The notes: generated by a model from the letters alone, not told the origin. Shown: positions 8,801 to 17,069, numbered from the stretch's first letter. The stretch is 64,000 nucleotides of DNA from JBDTNL01 sp039933785 (GCA_039933785.1 JBDTNL010000010.1:10190-74189), one strand, 5' to 3'. Program-made: numbers and translations.

Positions 8801-9880
8801 CTAGAGCACGCCCTTGAGAGTGAGGACCGCAATCAGCAACAGATTCACGATCGAGAGCGGAAGCAGAACCTTCCAGCCCAGACGCAGCAATTGGTCGAAG
8901 CGATAACGCGGAAAACTCCAGCGCACCCAGACGAAGAACAGGAGCGCGATGAAGACCTTCGTGAAGAGCACCAAGGCTGCGATCAATCCTGTCCAGATCG
9001 GTCCGGGGACCTTCCCGAGCAGCGGCAACGTGGCGATCCAGTCGCCGACCTTGAATAGGTCCACTCCCGGGACCGTCCAGCCGCCGAAGTAGAGCGTCGC
9101 CGCGAGCGCCGAAAGCGCCGCCATCGCCATGTACTCGCCCATGAAGAACAGGGCGAACTTCATGCCGCCGTATTCGGTGTGGTAGCCGGCGACCAGCTCA
9201 GACTCTGCTTCCGGCAGGTCGAACGGCGCGCGATTGGTCTCGGCGAACGACGCGATGATGAAGACGAACAAGCCGAGCGCCTGCGGCACGCAATTCCACA
9301 GATGCCGGGTCTGCTGGTAGGTCACGACCTCGTCGAGACGAAGCGAGCCCACGGGCAGGAGCACCGCAACGACGGCGAGCGTGAGCGCGAGCTCGTACGA
9401 AATCATCTGCGCCGAGGCGCGCAGGGCTCCGAACAGCGAGTACTTGCTGTTCGAGCTGTAGCCCGCGATGATCAGAGAGTAGATGCCCAGGCTGCTGAGT
9501 GCGAGCAGCAGCAGCACGCCGGTGTCCGCCGGCACCACCGTCAGGCCGATGCGCTGGCCGGCGACCTGGATGGCCGGTCCGAGCGGTATCACGGTGTAGG
9601 TGGTGAGTGCCGGGATCAACGCCAGCAGCGGTGCCATCAGGAAGAGCGGTTTGTCGGCGCCCTCGGGGACGATGCTCTCCTTGAACATGAACTTGAGCGC
9701 GTCAGCGAGCGACTGGAAAAGTCCCAGCGGGCCGACGCGATTGGGACCAGGACGATCCTGCATCATCGCCGCGCCGCGGCGCTCGATCCAGACCATGATC
9801 GGCGTCACCTGAAGCATGAAGACCACCCAGACGGCGAGCGTGGCTACCATGCCGACGGTCTGAATCTGCTGCGGACTCAC
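8801..9880 (-). CDS. nuoH: NADH-quinone oxidoreductase subunit H
   Basis: Membrane subunit that forms much of the quinone-binding chamber next to NuoB and NuoD. It has 359 residues and eight or more helices. Recognisable blocks are WIERRGAAMMQDRPGPNRVGP (about residues 31-50), the quinone-site loop SLADALKFMFKE, and AETNRAPFDLPEAESELVAG (about residues 215-235). Its four-base overlap with nuoG shows translational coupling. Its partner subunits NuoB and NuoCD are not encoded in the window. Confidence 0.95.
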   Translation of the reverse strand: MSPQQIQTVGMVATLAVWVVFMLQVTPIMVWIERRGAAMMQDRPGPNRVGPLGLFQSLADALKFMFKESIVPEGADKPLFLMAPLLALIPALTTYTVIPLGPAIQVAGQRIGLTVVPADTGVLLLLALSSLGIYSLIIAGYSSNSKYSLFGALRASAQMISYELALTLAVVAVLLPVGSLRLDEVVTYQQTRHLWNCVPQALGLFVFIIASFAETNRAPFDLPEAESELVAGYHTEYGGMKFALFFMGEYMAMAALSALAATLYFGGWTVPGVDLFKVGDWIATLPLLGKVPGPIWTGLIAALVLFTKVFIALLFFVWVRWSFPRYRFDQLLRLGWKVLLPLSIVNLLLIAVLTLKGVL

Positions 9881-11535
9881 GAGGCGGACCCCAGGGCCGT
9901 GGTGTCGGTGCCGCTGACCGTCGGGCTGGAAGGAGTTGGCCGGAGCACGACGCCGGTGGCCGGCAGGCTCGAATAGGTGAGCCCGGCGAGCGCCGGAATC
10001 TGCTTGGCCATCAGGTCGAACACGGCCGCGGCACTGTCGGCGGTGAACTTTGTGTCGAAGCGCGCGAGCAACTCGCGCAGGGCCTCGACGGCAGGCCGGG
10101 CCTCGCCAGTGGCCGGGAAGGCGCGGGCAAATCGCTGCAAGCGGTTCTCGGCGTTCACGAACGTGCCGTCACGCTCGGCGTGGGTGGCCAGCGGAAGCGC
10201 GATGTCCGCAGCCTGTGCCAACGCGGTGTCGGCCCAACCGAGGACGATCAGCGTCTTGGCGCGGCGCAAGCGCTCGATCACCTTGGGATCGTGCGCGGCT
10301 TTGCCGAAATCGCTGTCGGTGACGATGAGCACGGAGCACTGCGCCGCGGCATCGCCGACCAGCAGATCTTCGGCGTCGAATCCGCCGTCGCCGGGCGTCA
10401 ACCCCGCGAGCTCGGCGCCGCGGCGATTGGGTGCCGCGTCGCGTCCCGTGATCCCACCCTGCGGATTTGGAATATGGCGGGGTGGGCCGCTATCGACCCA
10501 GACCGAGCGGTGCGGCGAACCGACCTGGCGAGCGAGCTGGCTCCACAGATACGCCTCTTCGGTGGTGAGGAAGCCCGAGCCCAGGATAGCCGGCTGGCCT
10601 TCGCTGCCGCCGCGCACGCGTAGCTTGTTGAACGCCGCGTCGAGCGCGTCCTTCCACGAAACGGTGGTGAGCTCGCCGGCGCGGCGAACGCGCGGAGCGG
10701 CCAAGCGTGGCAGCTGCTTGTAGCGCTCGAAGGTGCCGCGTCCGTAGTCGCACATCCAATAGTCGTTGACGTCGGGATTAAAGCGCGGCTTATAGCGCTT
10801 GATGGCGCCGAGGCGGTGCTCGAGCGTAACGTTGCATCCCACGTCGCAGCCGGTGCAGAGCGAGGGCTTCTTGTCCAGGTACCAGACTCGTTCGGCGAAC
10901 CGGAACCGCGTCGAAGTGAGCGCGCCGACGGGGCAGATGTCGACCACGCACGTCGAGAGCTCGTTGTCGAGCGGCTGCCCGGGGAACACGCCGATCTCGG
11001 TCGCCGCGCCGCGCTCGAAGAATGCGAGCTCCGAGGTCTTGCTGATCTCGCGCGTGAACCGAATGCAGCGGGTGCACTGAATGCAGCGGTTCATGTTCAA
11101 GAGTACGTTCGGACCGAGCGGAATACGTTCCTTCTCGGGGTACGTGCGCTTGTCCTCGAACGAGAACCGCGAGAACGATTGACCGTGCTTGAAGGAGTAG
11201 TCCTGCAGTCCGCATTCGCCGGCCTGATCGCAGATCGGGCAATCGAGCGGGTGGTTGATGAGCAGAAACTCCATGACGCCTTCCTGCCCGGCCTTCACTT
11301 CCGGGTGGTCGACGTGCACCACCATGCCGTCCTTGAATACCTGCGTGCTGCAAGCGGTTTGCAGCTTGCCCATGCCGTCGATCTTGACCAGGCACATGCG
11401 GCATTGCCCGACGATCGAGAGCCTGGGGTGGTAGCAGTAGTGCGGGATCTCAATGCCGACCCGCAGTGCGGCGTCGACCAGATTGGTCCCCGCCTCGACC
11501 TCGAGGGCGCGGCCGTCGATGGTGACGGTAGGCAT
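9877..11535 (-). CDS. nuoG: NADH-quinone oxidoreductase subunit G (short form)
   Basis: Iron-sulphur subunit of the NADH-dehydrogenase arm. The ATG at 11535 overlaps the nuoF stop as ATGA and gives 552 residues. Visible cofactor sites: an N-terminal 2Fe-2S ferredoxin domain (CYHPRLSIVGQCRMC, about residues 34-48), the His-ligated cluster motif HPLDCPICDQAGEC, a 4Fe-4S pair (CIQCTRC with a later CPVG), and CTGCDVGC with a distant Cys in WMCDYGR, which matches the N7-type motif. The molybdopterin-like C-terminal domain is much shorter than in the roughly 700-900 residue NuoG proteins of many bacteria, so it is probably structural only. Confidence 0.92.
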   Translation of the reverse strand: MPTVTIDGRALEVEAGTNLVDAALRVGIEIPHYCYHPRLSIVGQCRMCLVKIDGMGKLQTACSTQVFKDGMVVHVDHPEVKAGQEGVMEFLLINHPLDCPICDQAGECGLQDYSFKHGQSFSRFSFEDKRTYPEKERIPLGPNVLLNMNRCIQCTRCIRFTREISKTSELAFFERGAATEIGVFPGQPLDNELSTCVVDICPVGALTSTRFRFAERVWYLDKKPSLCTGCDVGCNVTLEHRLGAIKRYKPRFNPDVNDYWMCDYGRGTFERYKQLPRLAAPRVRRAGELTTVSWKDALDAAFNKLRVRGGSEGQPAILGSGFLTTEEAYLWSQLARQVGSPHRSVWVDSGPPRHIPNPQGGITGRDAAPNRRGAELAGLTPGDGGFDAEDLLVGDAAAQCSVLIVTDSDFGKAAHDPKVIERLRRAKTLIVLGWADTALAQAADIALPLATHAERDGTFVNAENRLQRFARAFPATGEARPAVEALRELLARFDTKFTADSAAAVFDLMAKQIPALAGLTYSSLPATGVVLRPTPSSPTVSGTDTTALGSAS

Positions 11536-12833
11536 CAGTTCGCCGCCCCATTGCCGAAGAACCGTTGCTGGGGCAGCGGACAGCGCTGCTCCTTGATGTG
11601 CTGCTCGACTTCCTCGCGGAAGTTGACCACCACGGAGCGAGCCGGTCCCACCGCGGCGTCGGAGAGCGCGCAGATTGTCGTGCCGCTCATGTTCTGGGTC
11701 ATGCGCAGCATCAAGTCCATGTCGGTGGCGAGGCCGTGGCCCTTCTCGATCCGGCCCAGGACGATGGCCGCCCAGTTGGTGCCTTCCCGGCACGGGGTGC
11801 ACTGGCCGCAGGACTCATGCGCGAAGAATTTTGCCAACCTGGCCGCCGCGCGCACCATGCACGTGGTCTCGTCGAGAATCATCACTGCTGCCGAGCCCAG
11901 CATGCTGCCGGCCTTGGCGAGGGTGTCGAAGTCCATCTTGATGCCCCGCATCGTGGCGGGCAGCATCGGCGCCGAGGCACCGCCGGGAATGAAGGCTTTG
12001 AGCTCTCGCCCTTTGTACATGCCGCCGCAGATGTCGATGAGCTCCTGCAGCGTCACGCCCATCGGCAGCTCGTAGGTGCCCGGGCGCTCGACGTGACCGG
12101 AGACCGCATAGAGCTTGGGTCCGGTGTTGCGCTCATCGGTGCCGATCGACTTGAACCACTCGGCGCCGCGGGTGACGATGTGCTGTACGTTGCAGAGCGT
12201 CTCGACGTTATTGATCACCGTCGGACAACCGAACGCGCCGACCACGGCGGGGAAGGGCGGCTTGACGCGCGGCTGACCGCGTTTGCCCTCGAGCGATTCG
12301 AGCATCCCGGTCTCTTCGCCGCAGATGTAAGCGCCGGCTCCGCGGTGTACGTACATGTCGAGCTTGAATCCGGAGCCCATGACGTTGTGGCCAAGGATGC
12401 CGGCGTCATAGGCGTCGCGCAGAGCCGCCTCGAGCACGTCGGCGGCGTAGGTGTATTCACCGCGAATATAGATGTAGCAGGTGCTGGCGCCGACCGCGTA
12501 GCAGCAGATCGCGCAGCCCTCGATGAGGGAGTGTGGGTCGCGCTCCATGAGCAAGCGGTCCTTGAAGGTACCGGGCTCCGACTCGTCAGCGTTGCAGACC
12601 AGATACTTCGGCTTGTTGCCGCCCTTGGGGATGAAGCTCCACTTCATGCCGCAGGGGAAGCCGGCGCCGCCGCGGCCGCGGAGGCCCGACTTCTTGACCT
12701 CTTCGGTGATCGCGTCGGGTTCGAGCTTCAACGATTGGGCCAGGCCGGCATAGCCCCCGGCATCGCGGTAGCCCTTTACCGTGAGGACCGCGGGATTGTT
12801 GATGTTCTTGAGCAGGACGGGCTCGAACTTCAT
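11535..12833 (-). CDS. nuoF: NADH-quinone oxidoreductase subunit F
   Basis: The subunit that binds NADH and FMN and passes electrons to the first cluster. It has 432 residues, the usual length. Seen are the nucleotide/FMN loop RGRGGAGFPCGMKW (about residues 52-65), NADESEPGTFKDR, the GAGAYICGEETGMLESLEGKRG split segment, and the 4Fe-4S motif ESCGQCTPCREG near residue 345. It directly abuts nuoE (start at 12833, nuoE stop at 12834) and is coupled to nuoG. Confidence 0.96.
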   Translation of the reverse strand: MKFEPVLLKNINNPAVLTVKGYRDAGGYAGLAQSLKLEPDAITEEVKKSGLRGRGGAGFPCGMKWSFIPKGGNKPKYLVCNADESEPGTFKDRLLMERDPHSLIEGCAICCYAVGASTCYIYIRGEYTYAADVLEAALRDAYDAGILGHNVMGSGFKLDMYVHRGAGAYICGEETGMLESLEGKRGQPRVKPPFPAVVGAFGCPTVINNVETLCNVQHIVTRGAEWFKSIGTDERNTGPKLYAVSGHVERPGTYELPMGVTLQELIDICGGMYKGRELKAFIPGGASAPMLPATMRGIKMDFDTLAKAGSMLGSAAVMILDETTCMVRAAARLAKFFAHESCGQCTPCREGTNWAAIVLGRIEKGHGLATDMDLMLRMTQNMSGTTICALSDAAVGPARSVVVNFREEVEQHIKEQRCPLPQQRFFGNGAAN

Positions 12834-13328
12834 CTACTTGAGCTCCCGCACGATGCGCGCCGTGGATTCCGGTGTCAGGTTCTCGTGATACTCGTCGTCG
12901 ACCATCATCATGGGCGCTGTGTCGCAGGACCCGAGGCACTCGAAATGCACGAAGGAGCAGCGCCCATCGGAGGTCACGACGCCCTCCTCGACACCGAGCT
13001 CGGTATGGAGTGCCTCCATGATCTCCTCGCTGCCGCGCAACATGCACGAGAGGTTGGTGCAGACGCGGATGCGGTGCCGCCCGACCGGACGCTCGTGGTA
13101 CATGTCGTAAAAGGTGACGACGCCCATCACCTCGGACGCGGGGAGCTCGAGATAGTCCGCCACGGCCTCGATCGCGGTCTCAGGCAGCCAGCCGCTGTTT
13201 TCCTTCTGCACGATGTGGAGAGCCGGCAGCAGCAAAGCGCGCGCGGTGGGGTAGCGCGAGCGCAAAGTTTCGATCTGCGCGCCGGCCGAGCTCGAAAGAC
13301 CCGCCTTGGTGACCGCGTCGCTCGCCAT
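12834..13328 (-). CDS. nuoE: NADH-quinone oxidoreductase subunit E
   Basis: The 24-kDa-type thioredoxin-fold subunit with a 2Fe-2S cluster (N1a) that partners NuoF. It has 164 residues. The four cluster cysteines are visible: CTNLSCMLRG contributes the first pair (about residues 87-92) and FECLGSCDTAP the second pair (about residues 129-134). The N-terminal helical part has the typical ALLPALHIVQKENSGWL block. It lies directly after nuoA, in the place where nuoB normally follows, so nuoB, nuoC and nuoD are missing. Confidence 0.95.
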   Translation of the reverse strand: MASDAVTKAGLSSSAGAQIETLRSRYPTARALLLPALHIVQKENSGWLPETAIEAVADYLELPASEVMGVVTFYDMYHERPVGRHRIRVCTNLSCMLRGSEEIMEALHTELGVEEGVVTSDGRCSFVHFECLGSCDTAPMMMVDDEYHENLTPESTARIVRELK

Positions 13329-13748
13329 CTAGGGCACCAGTTCCGGCATGATGTTGCGGCGCGGCGTCAGATCGAGGCCGCCCTTGCGCCAGACGTAGGC
13401 GAATCCGACCAGGATCAGTGCGACGAACACCATGACCGCCCAGAACAGCGGCCAGGCGCCTTCGCGCAACACCAACGCCCAGGGGTAGAGGAACGCGGCT
13501 TCGACGTCGAAGATCACAAAGTCGATCGCGACCATGAAAAACAGCACCGAAACCCGCTTGCGCGAGGCATCGAGCAGGGGCAATCCGGACTCGTACGTCG
13601 TCGCCTTGATGCGTCCGCCGGTGGCCCCCCGGCTCGACGCCAGGTGGTTCAGCCAAAGGATGACCCCGCCCAGGGCGAGGGCGACCGCAAAGGCGATGAG
13701 CAACGGATAATACTGCGATGGCATGCGGGTGGAGGATGACATACCCAT
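13329..13748 (-). CDS. nuoA: NADH-quinone oxidoreductase subunit A
   Basis: Small three-helix membrane subunit at the junction of the two complex I arms. The family signature TTYESGLPLLDASRKRVSV and FVIFDVEAAFLYPWA is clear (about residues 48-90). Possible starts are the ATG at 13748, an ATG two codons later, or the internal ATG before PSQYYPLL; the last gives about 131 residues, closer to the usual length. This is the first gene of the nuo operon. The roughly 100-base gap to the divergent glycosyltransferase gene must hold the operon promoter; I see no convincing -35/-10 pair or Rex operator there. Confidence 0.92.
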   Translation of the reverse strand: MGMSSSTRMPSQYYPLLIAFAVALALGGVILWLNHLASSRGATGGRIKATTYESGLPLLDASRKRVSVLFFMVAIDFVIFDVEAAFLYPWALVLREGAWPLFWAVMVFVALILVGFAYVWRKGGLDLTPRRNIMPELVP

Positions 13749-13846
13749 CCGCCGCGAGGCAAGACAAGGCGGCCCCTCGGTGCGGCAAAACGGTCGCCGC
13801 GAATCGAGAATCGGTATGCTATAAACCCGACGCGATCCACGCTCTC

Positions 13847-14524
13847 ATGAGAAGTGATCTCTGTGCCGTCATTCCCGCTTTCCAGTGCGAGAAATCGATC
13901 GGTGCGGTCGTCGAAGGTGTGCGCCTGCACCTCGACCAGGTGTGGGTGGTCGACGACGGCAGCTCCGATCGAACCGCGGAGATCGCGACCGGTGCTGGCG
14001 CGCGAGTCGAGCGCTTGGAGCGCAACCGCGGTAAAGGGTTTGCGCTGCGCCGCGGCCTGGCGCTGGCGGCCGCGAGCTCGCCGCCCGGAGTCCTGCTCCT
14101 CGACGGTGACGGCCAGCACGACCCCGCCGACATTCCTGCCTTCCTCTCGGCCTGGGACCAGGGCGCCGGCGACATGCTTCTGGGAAATCGCTGGGGCGAC
14201 CTCTCGGTCATCCCGGGCGCGCGGTACTGGACGAACTACATCGGCTCACGGGTCCTGTCGTGGATGACTGGTCGCGAGCTCCTCGACAGCCAGTCGGGCT
14301 ATCGCCTGCTGTCGAGCGACCTCATCCGTCGCCTCTCTCTGTGCTCGGATCGTTACGCCATCGAGACCGAGATGTTGATCAAGGCCGCTCGAATGGGAGC
14401 GCGCTTCGCCTCGGTGCCGGTGCGCACGATCTACGGCGAGCAGGAGAGCCACTTCCGGCCCGTGCACGATACCTTCATGATTTCCTGCGCGGCGGTCTAC
14501 TTCAAGGTCTTCGATGACGCCTGA
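13847..14524 (+). CDS. family 2 glycosyltransferase (dolichyl-phosphate-mannose-synthase-like)
   Basis: Predicted GT-A enzyme that transfers a sugar from a nucleotide sugar, most likely to a lipid carrier. I chose the ATG at 13847 (225 residues), which starts just before the first beta strand; the open frame upstream has no family features. Motifs: VIPAFQCEKSIGAVVEG, the nucleotide-binding VVDDGSSDRT (about residues 32-41), RNRGKGFALRRGL, and the metal-binding LLLDGDGQHDP (about residues 84-94). No transmembrane helices follow, so it is the short form. Upstream, a TATGCT/TATAAA-rich stretch at 13815-13825 could be a -10 region. It overlaps the next gene by 11 bases. Confidence 0.85.
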   Translation: MRSDLCAVIPAFQCEKSIGAVVEGVRLHLDQVWVVDDGSSDRTAEIATGAGARVERLERNRGKGFALRRGLALAAASSPPGVLLLDGDGQHDPADIPAFLSAWDQGAGDMLLGNRWGDLSVIPGARYWTNYIGSRVLSWMTGRELLDSQSGYRLLSSDLIRRLSLCSDRYAIETEMLIKAARMGARFASVPVRTIYGEQESHFRPVHDTFMISCAAVYFKVFDDA

Positions 14525-15458
14525 TACCTTGGCGCCCCTGCGGAATCGACTGGTCGATTCGTTCGGGTGCGCGCTCACCGTGGATGTCGAGGAGTGGTAC
14601 CACACCTGCATGGTGCCCGACTACGTCGATCCGGCGCGCCGCCCGGTGCTCACCGATGAGCTCGATCGCTTGCTGCCAGAGCTGCTCGAGCTCCTGGATC
14701 GGGTGTCCGCGAAGGCCACGTTCTTCATCCTCGGGGAGGTGGCGGCGCGCGTGCCCAAGCGGGTGCGCGAGATCGTCGCCGCGGGGCACGAGGTCGGCAG
14801 TCACTCCTATCTCCATTTGCGCAGCGAGTGGCAAAAGCTAGGCCGGTGGCGGCGCGACGTCGAGGCGAGCAAGGCGCTGCTCGAGGACATCTCGGGAGCT
14901 CCGGTCCTCGGTTTTCGGGCCCCGGAGTGGTCCTTACGACGCGTCGAGAACCCGCGACTCGAGGAGCTCGCGGCTCTGGGCTTCGTCTACGACAGCTCGC
15001 TCACCCCGAGCCTCGGTTCCGGAGATCGACGCAACCCCCTCTGGGCGTCTCGCCTGGCGTGGCCCTCGGGGAACGAGTTGTTCGAGTTTCCGCCGCTCAC
15101 GTATGCCGGTCGGCTCCGCCTCCCAGCCGCCGGCTGGACGGCTCGCCGTTTGGCGCCGCGCACCATCGTGGCCGCGGCTGAGGCGCACCGCAGTCGGGGC
15201 GGACTCCCGGTGTTGGTCGTCCATCCGTGGGAATTGTCCGAGCGACCGACTCCGGGAGTGCTCACCGGCCTGGCGCGCTTCGTCCATGAAACCGGGCGCG
15301 ACGGATTTCGCTCCCGGTTCGAGGACATCATTCGCGGCCTTGCCTGTCAGACCATGACGGCTGCCGCCGGCACGCTGGTGACCAACGCCAGATTCAGGAA
15401 GGGTCTGCCGCCGACCTTGGAGATGCCGCGCGGCACGTTCACCCTCGGCCCCGACTGA
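14514..15458 (+). CDS. polysaccharide deacetylase, XrtA/DUF3473-like
   Basis: Predicted carbohydrate esterase family 4 deacetylase of 314 residues. The catalytic and metal-binding residues are seen in order: LTVDVEEWYH with the metal Asp (about residues 22-31), KATFFILGEVA, the metal-binding H-x3-H in VGSHSYLHL (about residues 95-103), GFRAPEWSL, and VVHPWEL (about residues 239-245). The DVEEW start and the HPWEL end are typical of deacetylases found with exosortase/extracellular polysaccharide loci. There is no signal peptide, so it probably acts on a cytoplasmic, lipid-linked sugar. The start overlaps the glycosyltransferase gene, which implies coupled translation and a shared substrate. 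Confidence 0.87.
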   Translation: MTPDTLAPLRNRLVDSFGCALTVDVEEWYHTCMVPDYVDPARRPVLTDELDRLLPELLELLDRVSAKATFFILGEVAARVPKRVREIVAAGHEVGSHSYLHLRSEWQKLGRWRRDVEASKALLEDISGAPVLGFRAPEWSLRRVENPRLEELAALGFVYDSSLTPSLGSGDRRNPLWASRLAWPSGNELFEFPPLTYAGRLRLPAAGWTARRLAPRTIVAAAEAHRSRGGLPVLVVHPWELSERPTPGVLTGLARFVHETGRDGFRSRFEDIIRGLACQTMTAAAGTLVTNARFRKGLPPTLEMPRGTFTLGPD

Positions 15459-15482
15459 GACCAGGTGATACGGTTCGCGCCC

Positions 15483-16220
15483 ATGCGCCACGAGGTCCAG
15501 GGAAGGGTCGCGCTGGTAACCGGCGCGGGAGGCGGGATCGGCGCCGCGACCGCTCGCGCGCTGGCCCGCGACGGCTGCCGCGTCGCTATCACCTACGTCC
15601 AACAGCGGGAACGTGCCGACGCCCTGGCGGCCGAAATCGGCGGTTTCGCGTTTGCCTGCGACCTCCGTTCGTCCGAACAGGTCGCCGCGCTGGTGGCGCA
15701 GACCGAGCGCCAGCTCGGCGCCGTCCAGATCCTGGTTCACAATGCAGGCCTTATTCGGGACGCGCTGCTGCCGTTTCTTCCCGAGGAAGATTGGGACGCA
15801 GTCCAAGACGTCAACCTCAAGGGCCCGTACCGTCTGACCAAGGCCTTGATCAAGGGAATGCTCGCTCGCCGGTGGGGCAGGGTGATCTCGGTCGCGAGCA
15901 ACAGCGGCGTCACCGGGCAGATGGGGCAGACGCACTACAGCGCCGCGAAGGCGGGGCTCATCGCGTTCACCAAGGCGTTGGCGAAGGAGGTTGCCTCCTA
16001 CGGCGTGACCGCCAACGCTGTGGCACCCGGGTTCATCGACACCGACATGCTGGCTGGGGTGCCCGAAAAGAAAATGACGGAGTTCGTGAAGTCGATTCCC
16101 CTTGGACGCCTGGGCCGTGCCGAGGAAGTCGGCGAGCTCATCGCTTTCCTGGCCTCGGACGCCGGCGCCTACATCACGGGGCAGACGGTGCGCGTCGACG
16201 GCGGGCTGATCATGGCCTGA
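15483..16220 (+). CDS. 3-oxoacyl-ACP reductase FabG-like SDR
   Basis: Short-chain dehydrogenase/reductase that most likely reduces a 3-oxoacyl group on the ACP encoded next door. From the ATG at 15483 it has 245 residues, close to FabG; a GTG at 15465 is an alternative start. Motifs: NADPH site TGAGGGIGAAT (about residues 12-22), NAG, catalytic Ser-Tyr-Lys in ASNSGVTGQMGQTHYSAAK (about residues 138-156), and NAVAPGFIDTDM. The end (YITGQTVRVDGGLIMA) is the usual FabG C-terminus. It lies between the deacetylase gene and the ACP gene, all in one direction. It could be a specialised paralogue; the main fabG may be elsewhere. Confidence 0.85.
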   Translation: MRHEVQGRVALVTGAGGGIGAATARALARDGCRVAITYVQQRERADALAAEIGGFAFACDLRSSEQVAALVAQTERQLGAVQILVHNAGLIRDALLPFLPEEDWDAVQDVNLKGPYRLTKALIKGMLARRWGRVISVASNSGVTGQMGQTHYSAAKAGLIAFTKALAKEVASYGVTANAVAPGFIDTDMLAGVPEKKMTEFVKSIPLGRLGRAEEVGELIAFLASDAGAYITGQTVRVDGGLIMA

Positions 16221-16257
16221 GAAGGGCCCCTTCCACTCCGATGGTAGGATGCCTCCA

Positions 16258-16560
16258 ATGGTAGAGATTGCCGCAGCAGTTGACCTCAGGGACCGCATCA
16301 AACGTCTGATCGTGGACCGCCTCAAGCTCGAAATGGCTCCCGAAGCTATCGCGAGCTCGGCACCCTTGTTCGGCGCCGGTTTGGGCCTAGATTCGATCGA
16401 CGCGTTGGAGCTCGTGCTCGGCATCGAGCAGGAGTTCGGGATCAAGATCGAGGACCAGAAGGTCGGCGCCGAGGCCTTGGCTTCGGTCGATTCGCTGGCC
16501 GAGTTCGTCGCCTCCAAGCAGGCCGACCTGCGGAGCTCGACGGCCACGGTACGGGATTGA
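16258..16560 (+). CDS. acyl carrier protein
   Basis: A 100-residue carrier protein. The phosphopantetheine attachment Ser is in GLGLDSIDALELV (about residues 37-49), followed by GIEQEFGIKIED. The GLGLDSIDALEL pattern resembles carrier proteins of aryl-polyene-type and other specialised lipid clusters more than housekeeping AcpP, which has DSLD. The ATG at 16258 is preferred over the ATG at 16249 because AGGA at 16246-16249 then sits 8 bases upstream. It overlaps the next gene (TTGA). Confidence 0.85.
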   Translation: MVEIAAAVDLRDRIKRLIVDRLKLEMAPEAIASSAPLFGAGLGLDSIDALELVLGIEQEFGIKIEDQKVGAEALASVDSLAEFVASKQADLRSSTATVRD

Positions 16561-16943
16561 TCGCGGACGGCGTCGCCGCCGTGTTGCCTCACAAATATCC
16601 CTTCAAGTTCGTGGACGGCGGCGGGCCGTCGGGTGTGACGGTGTTGCTGAGCGCTAGCTCGCCGTGGTTCCGCGGGGAGCCCTCGCTCCCCCTGACCTTG
16701 GCGATCGAGATTCTCGCGCAGGCGTCGCACGTGTTGCTCGGGGGCGGGGATGCGGTCCTTTTGGCGGGTGTCGAAGGGGCGGAGCTCTTGCGGCCCATTC
16801 AGGTCGGCGACGATCTGCTGGCGACGGCAGAGCTCGCGGGCCGATTCGGGACGATGCTCCGCGTTAACGCGCGGCTCCAATGCCAAGGCGAGGTCGCGGC
16901 CAAGGCGATCTTGATTCTGGTGGGCACCGCGCCCCCCGCGTAG
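16557..16943 (+). CDS. FabZ-like hotdog-fold 3-hydroxyacyl-ACP dehydratase
   Basis: A 128-residue hotdog protein that probably dehydrates, or simply binds, an acyl chain on the neighbouring ACP. It starts at a TTG that overlaps the ACP stop. LPHKYPFKFVD (about residues 10-20) matches the FabZ active-site block LPHRYPFLLVD, including its catalytic His, and FRGEPSLPLTLAIEILAQASH keeps the catalytic Glu of the central helix. The FPGxPVMPG loop of true FabZ is altered to FRGEPSLPL, so substrate and activity may differ. Last gene of the cassette. Confidence 0.72.
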   Translation: MIADGVAAVLPHKYPFKFVDGGGPSGVTVLLSASSPWFRGEPSLPLTLAIEILAQASHVLLGGGDAVLLAGVEGAELLRPIQVGDDLLATAELAGRFGTMLRVNARLQCQGEVAAKAILILVGTAPPA

Positions 16944-16972
16944 ATCAGCTAGTCGGCTGAAGGATTTAGAGT

Positions 16973-17059
16973 TGGTGCGAAAGGGGGGACTCGAACCCCC
17001 ACGGCCTTTCGGTCACAGGCTTCTGAGACCTGCGCGTCTACCAGTTCCGCCACTTTCGC
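16973..17059 (-). tRNA. tRNA-Leu(CAG)
   Basis: Read on the minus strand, this gives a full cloverleaf with a 7-bp acceptor stem (GCGAAAG with CTTTCGC), a long variable arm as expected for a class II tRNA, the T-loop GGTTCGAGT, and an encoded CCA end. The anticodon loop CTCAGAA gives anticodon CAG (17023-17025), which reads the leucine codon CUG. CUG is expected to be very common in this GC-rich genome. Confidence 0.95.
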
Positions 17060-17069
17060 AAGCCGACGG

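Noticed and set aside
11565..13739. A 724-codon open frame on the plus strand opposite nuoF, nuoE and nuoA
   Set aside because: It runs antisense to three well-conserved nuo genes, its protein is rich in Arg, His, Ala and Gly with no motif, and long antisense frames are normal at this GC content.
13749..13846. Possible Rex operator between nuoA and the glycosyltransferase gene
   Set aside because: I looked for TTGTGA-N6-TCACAA-like sequence and found no acceptable match; only short GC-rich inverted repeats are present.
14514..15458. Full exosortase/PEP-CTERM locus around the deacetylase
   Set aside because: The deacetylase resembles those found with exosortases, but no exosortase, PEP-CTERM protein or chain-length protein is encoded nearby.
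14934..16886. A 650-codon minus-strand open frame opposite the deacetylase, FabG, ACP and dehydratase genes
   Set aside because: All four plus-strand genes have family motifs; the antisense frame has low-complexity composition without any recognisable domain.
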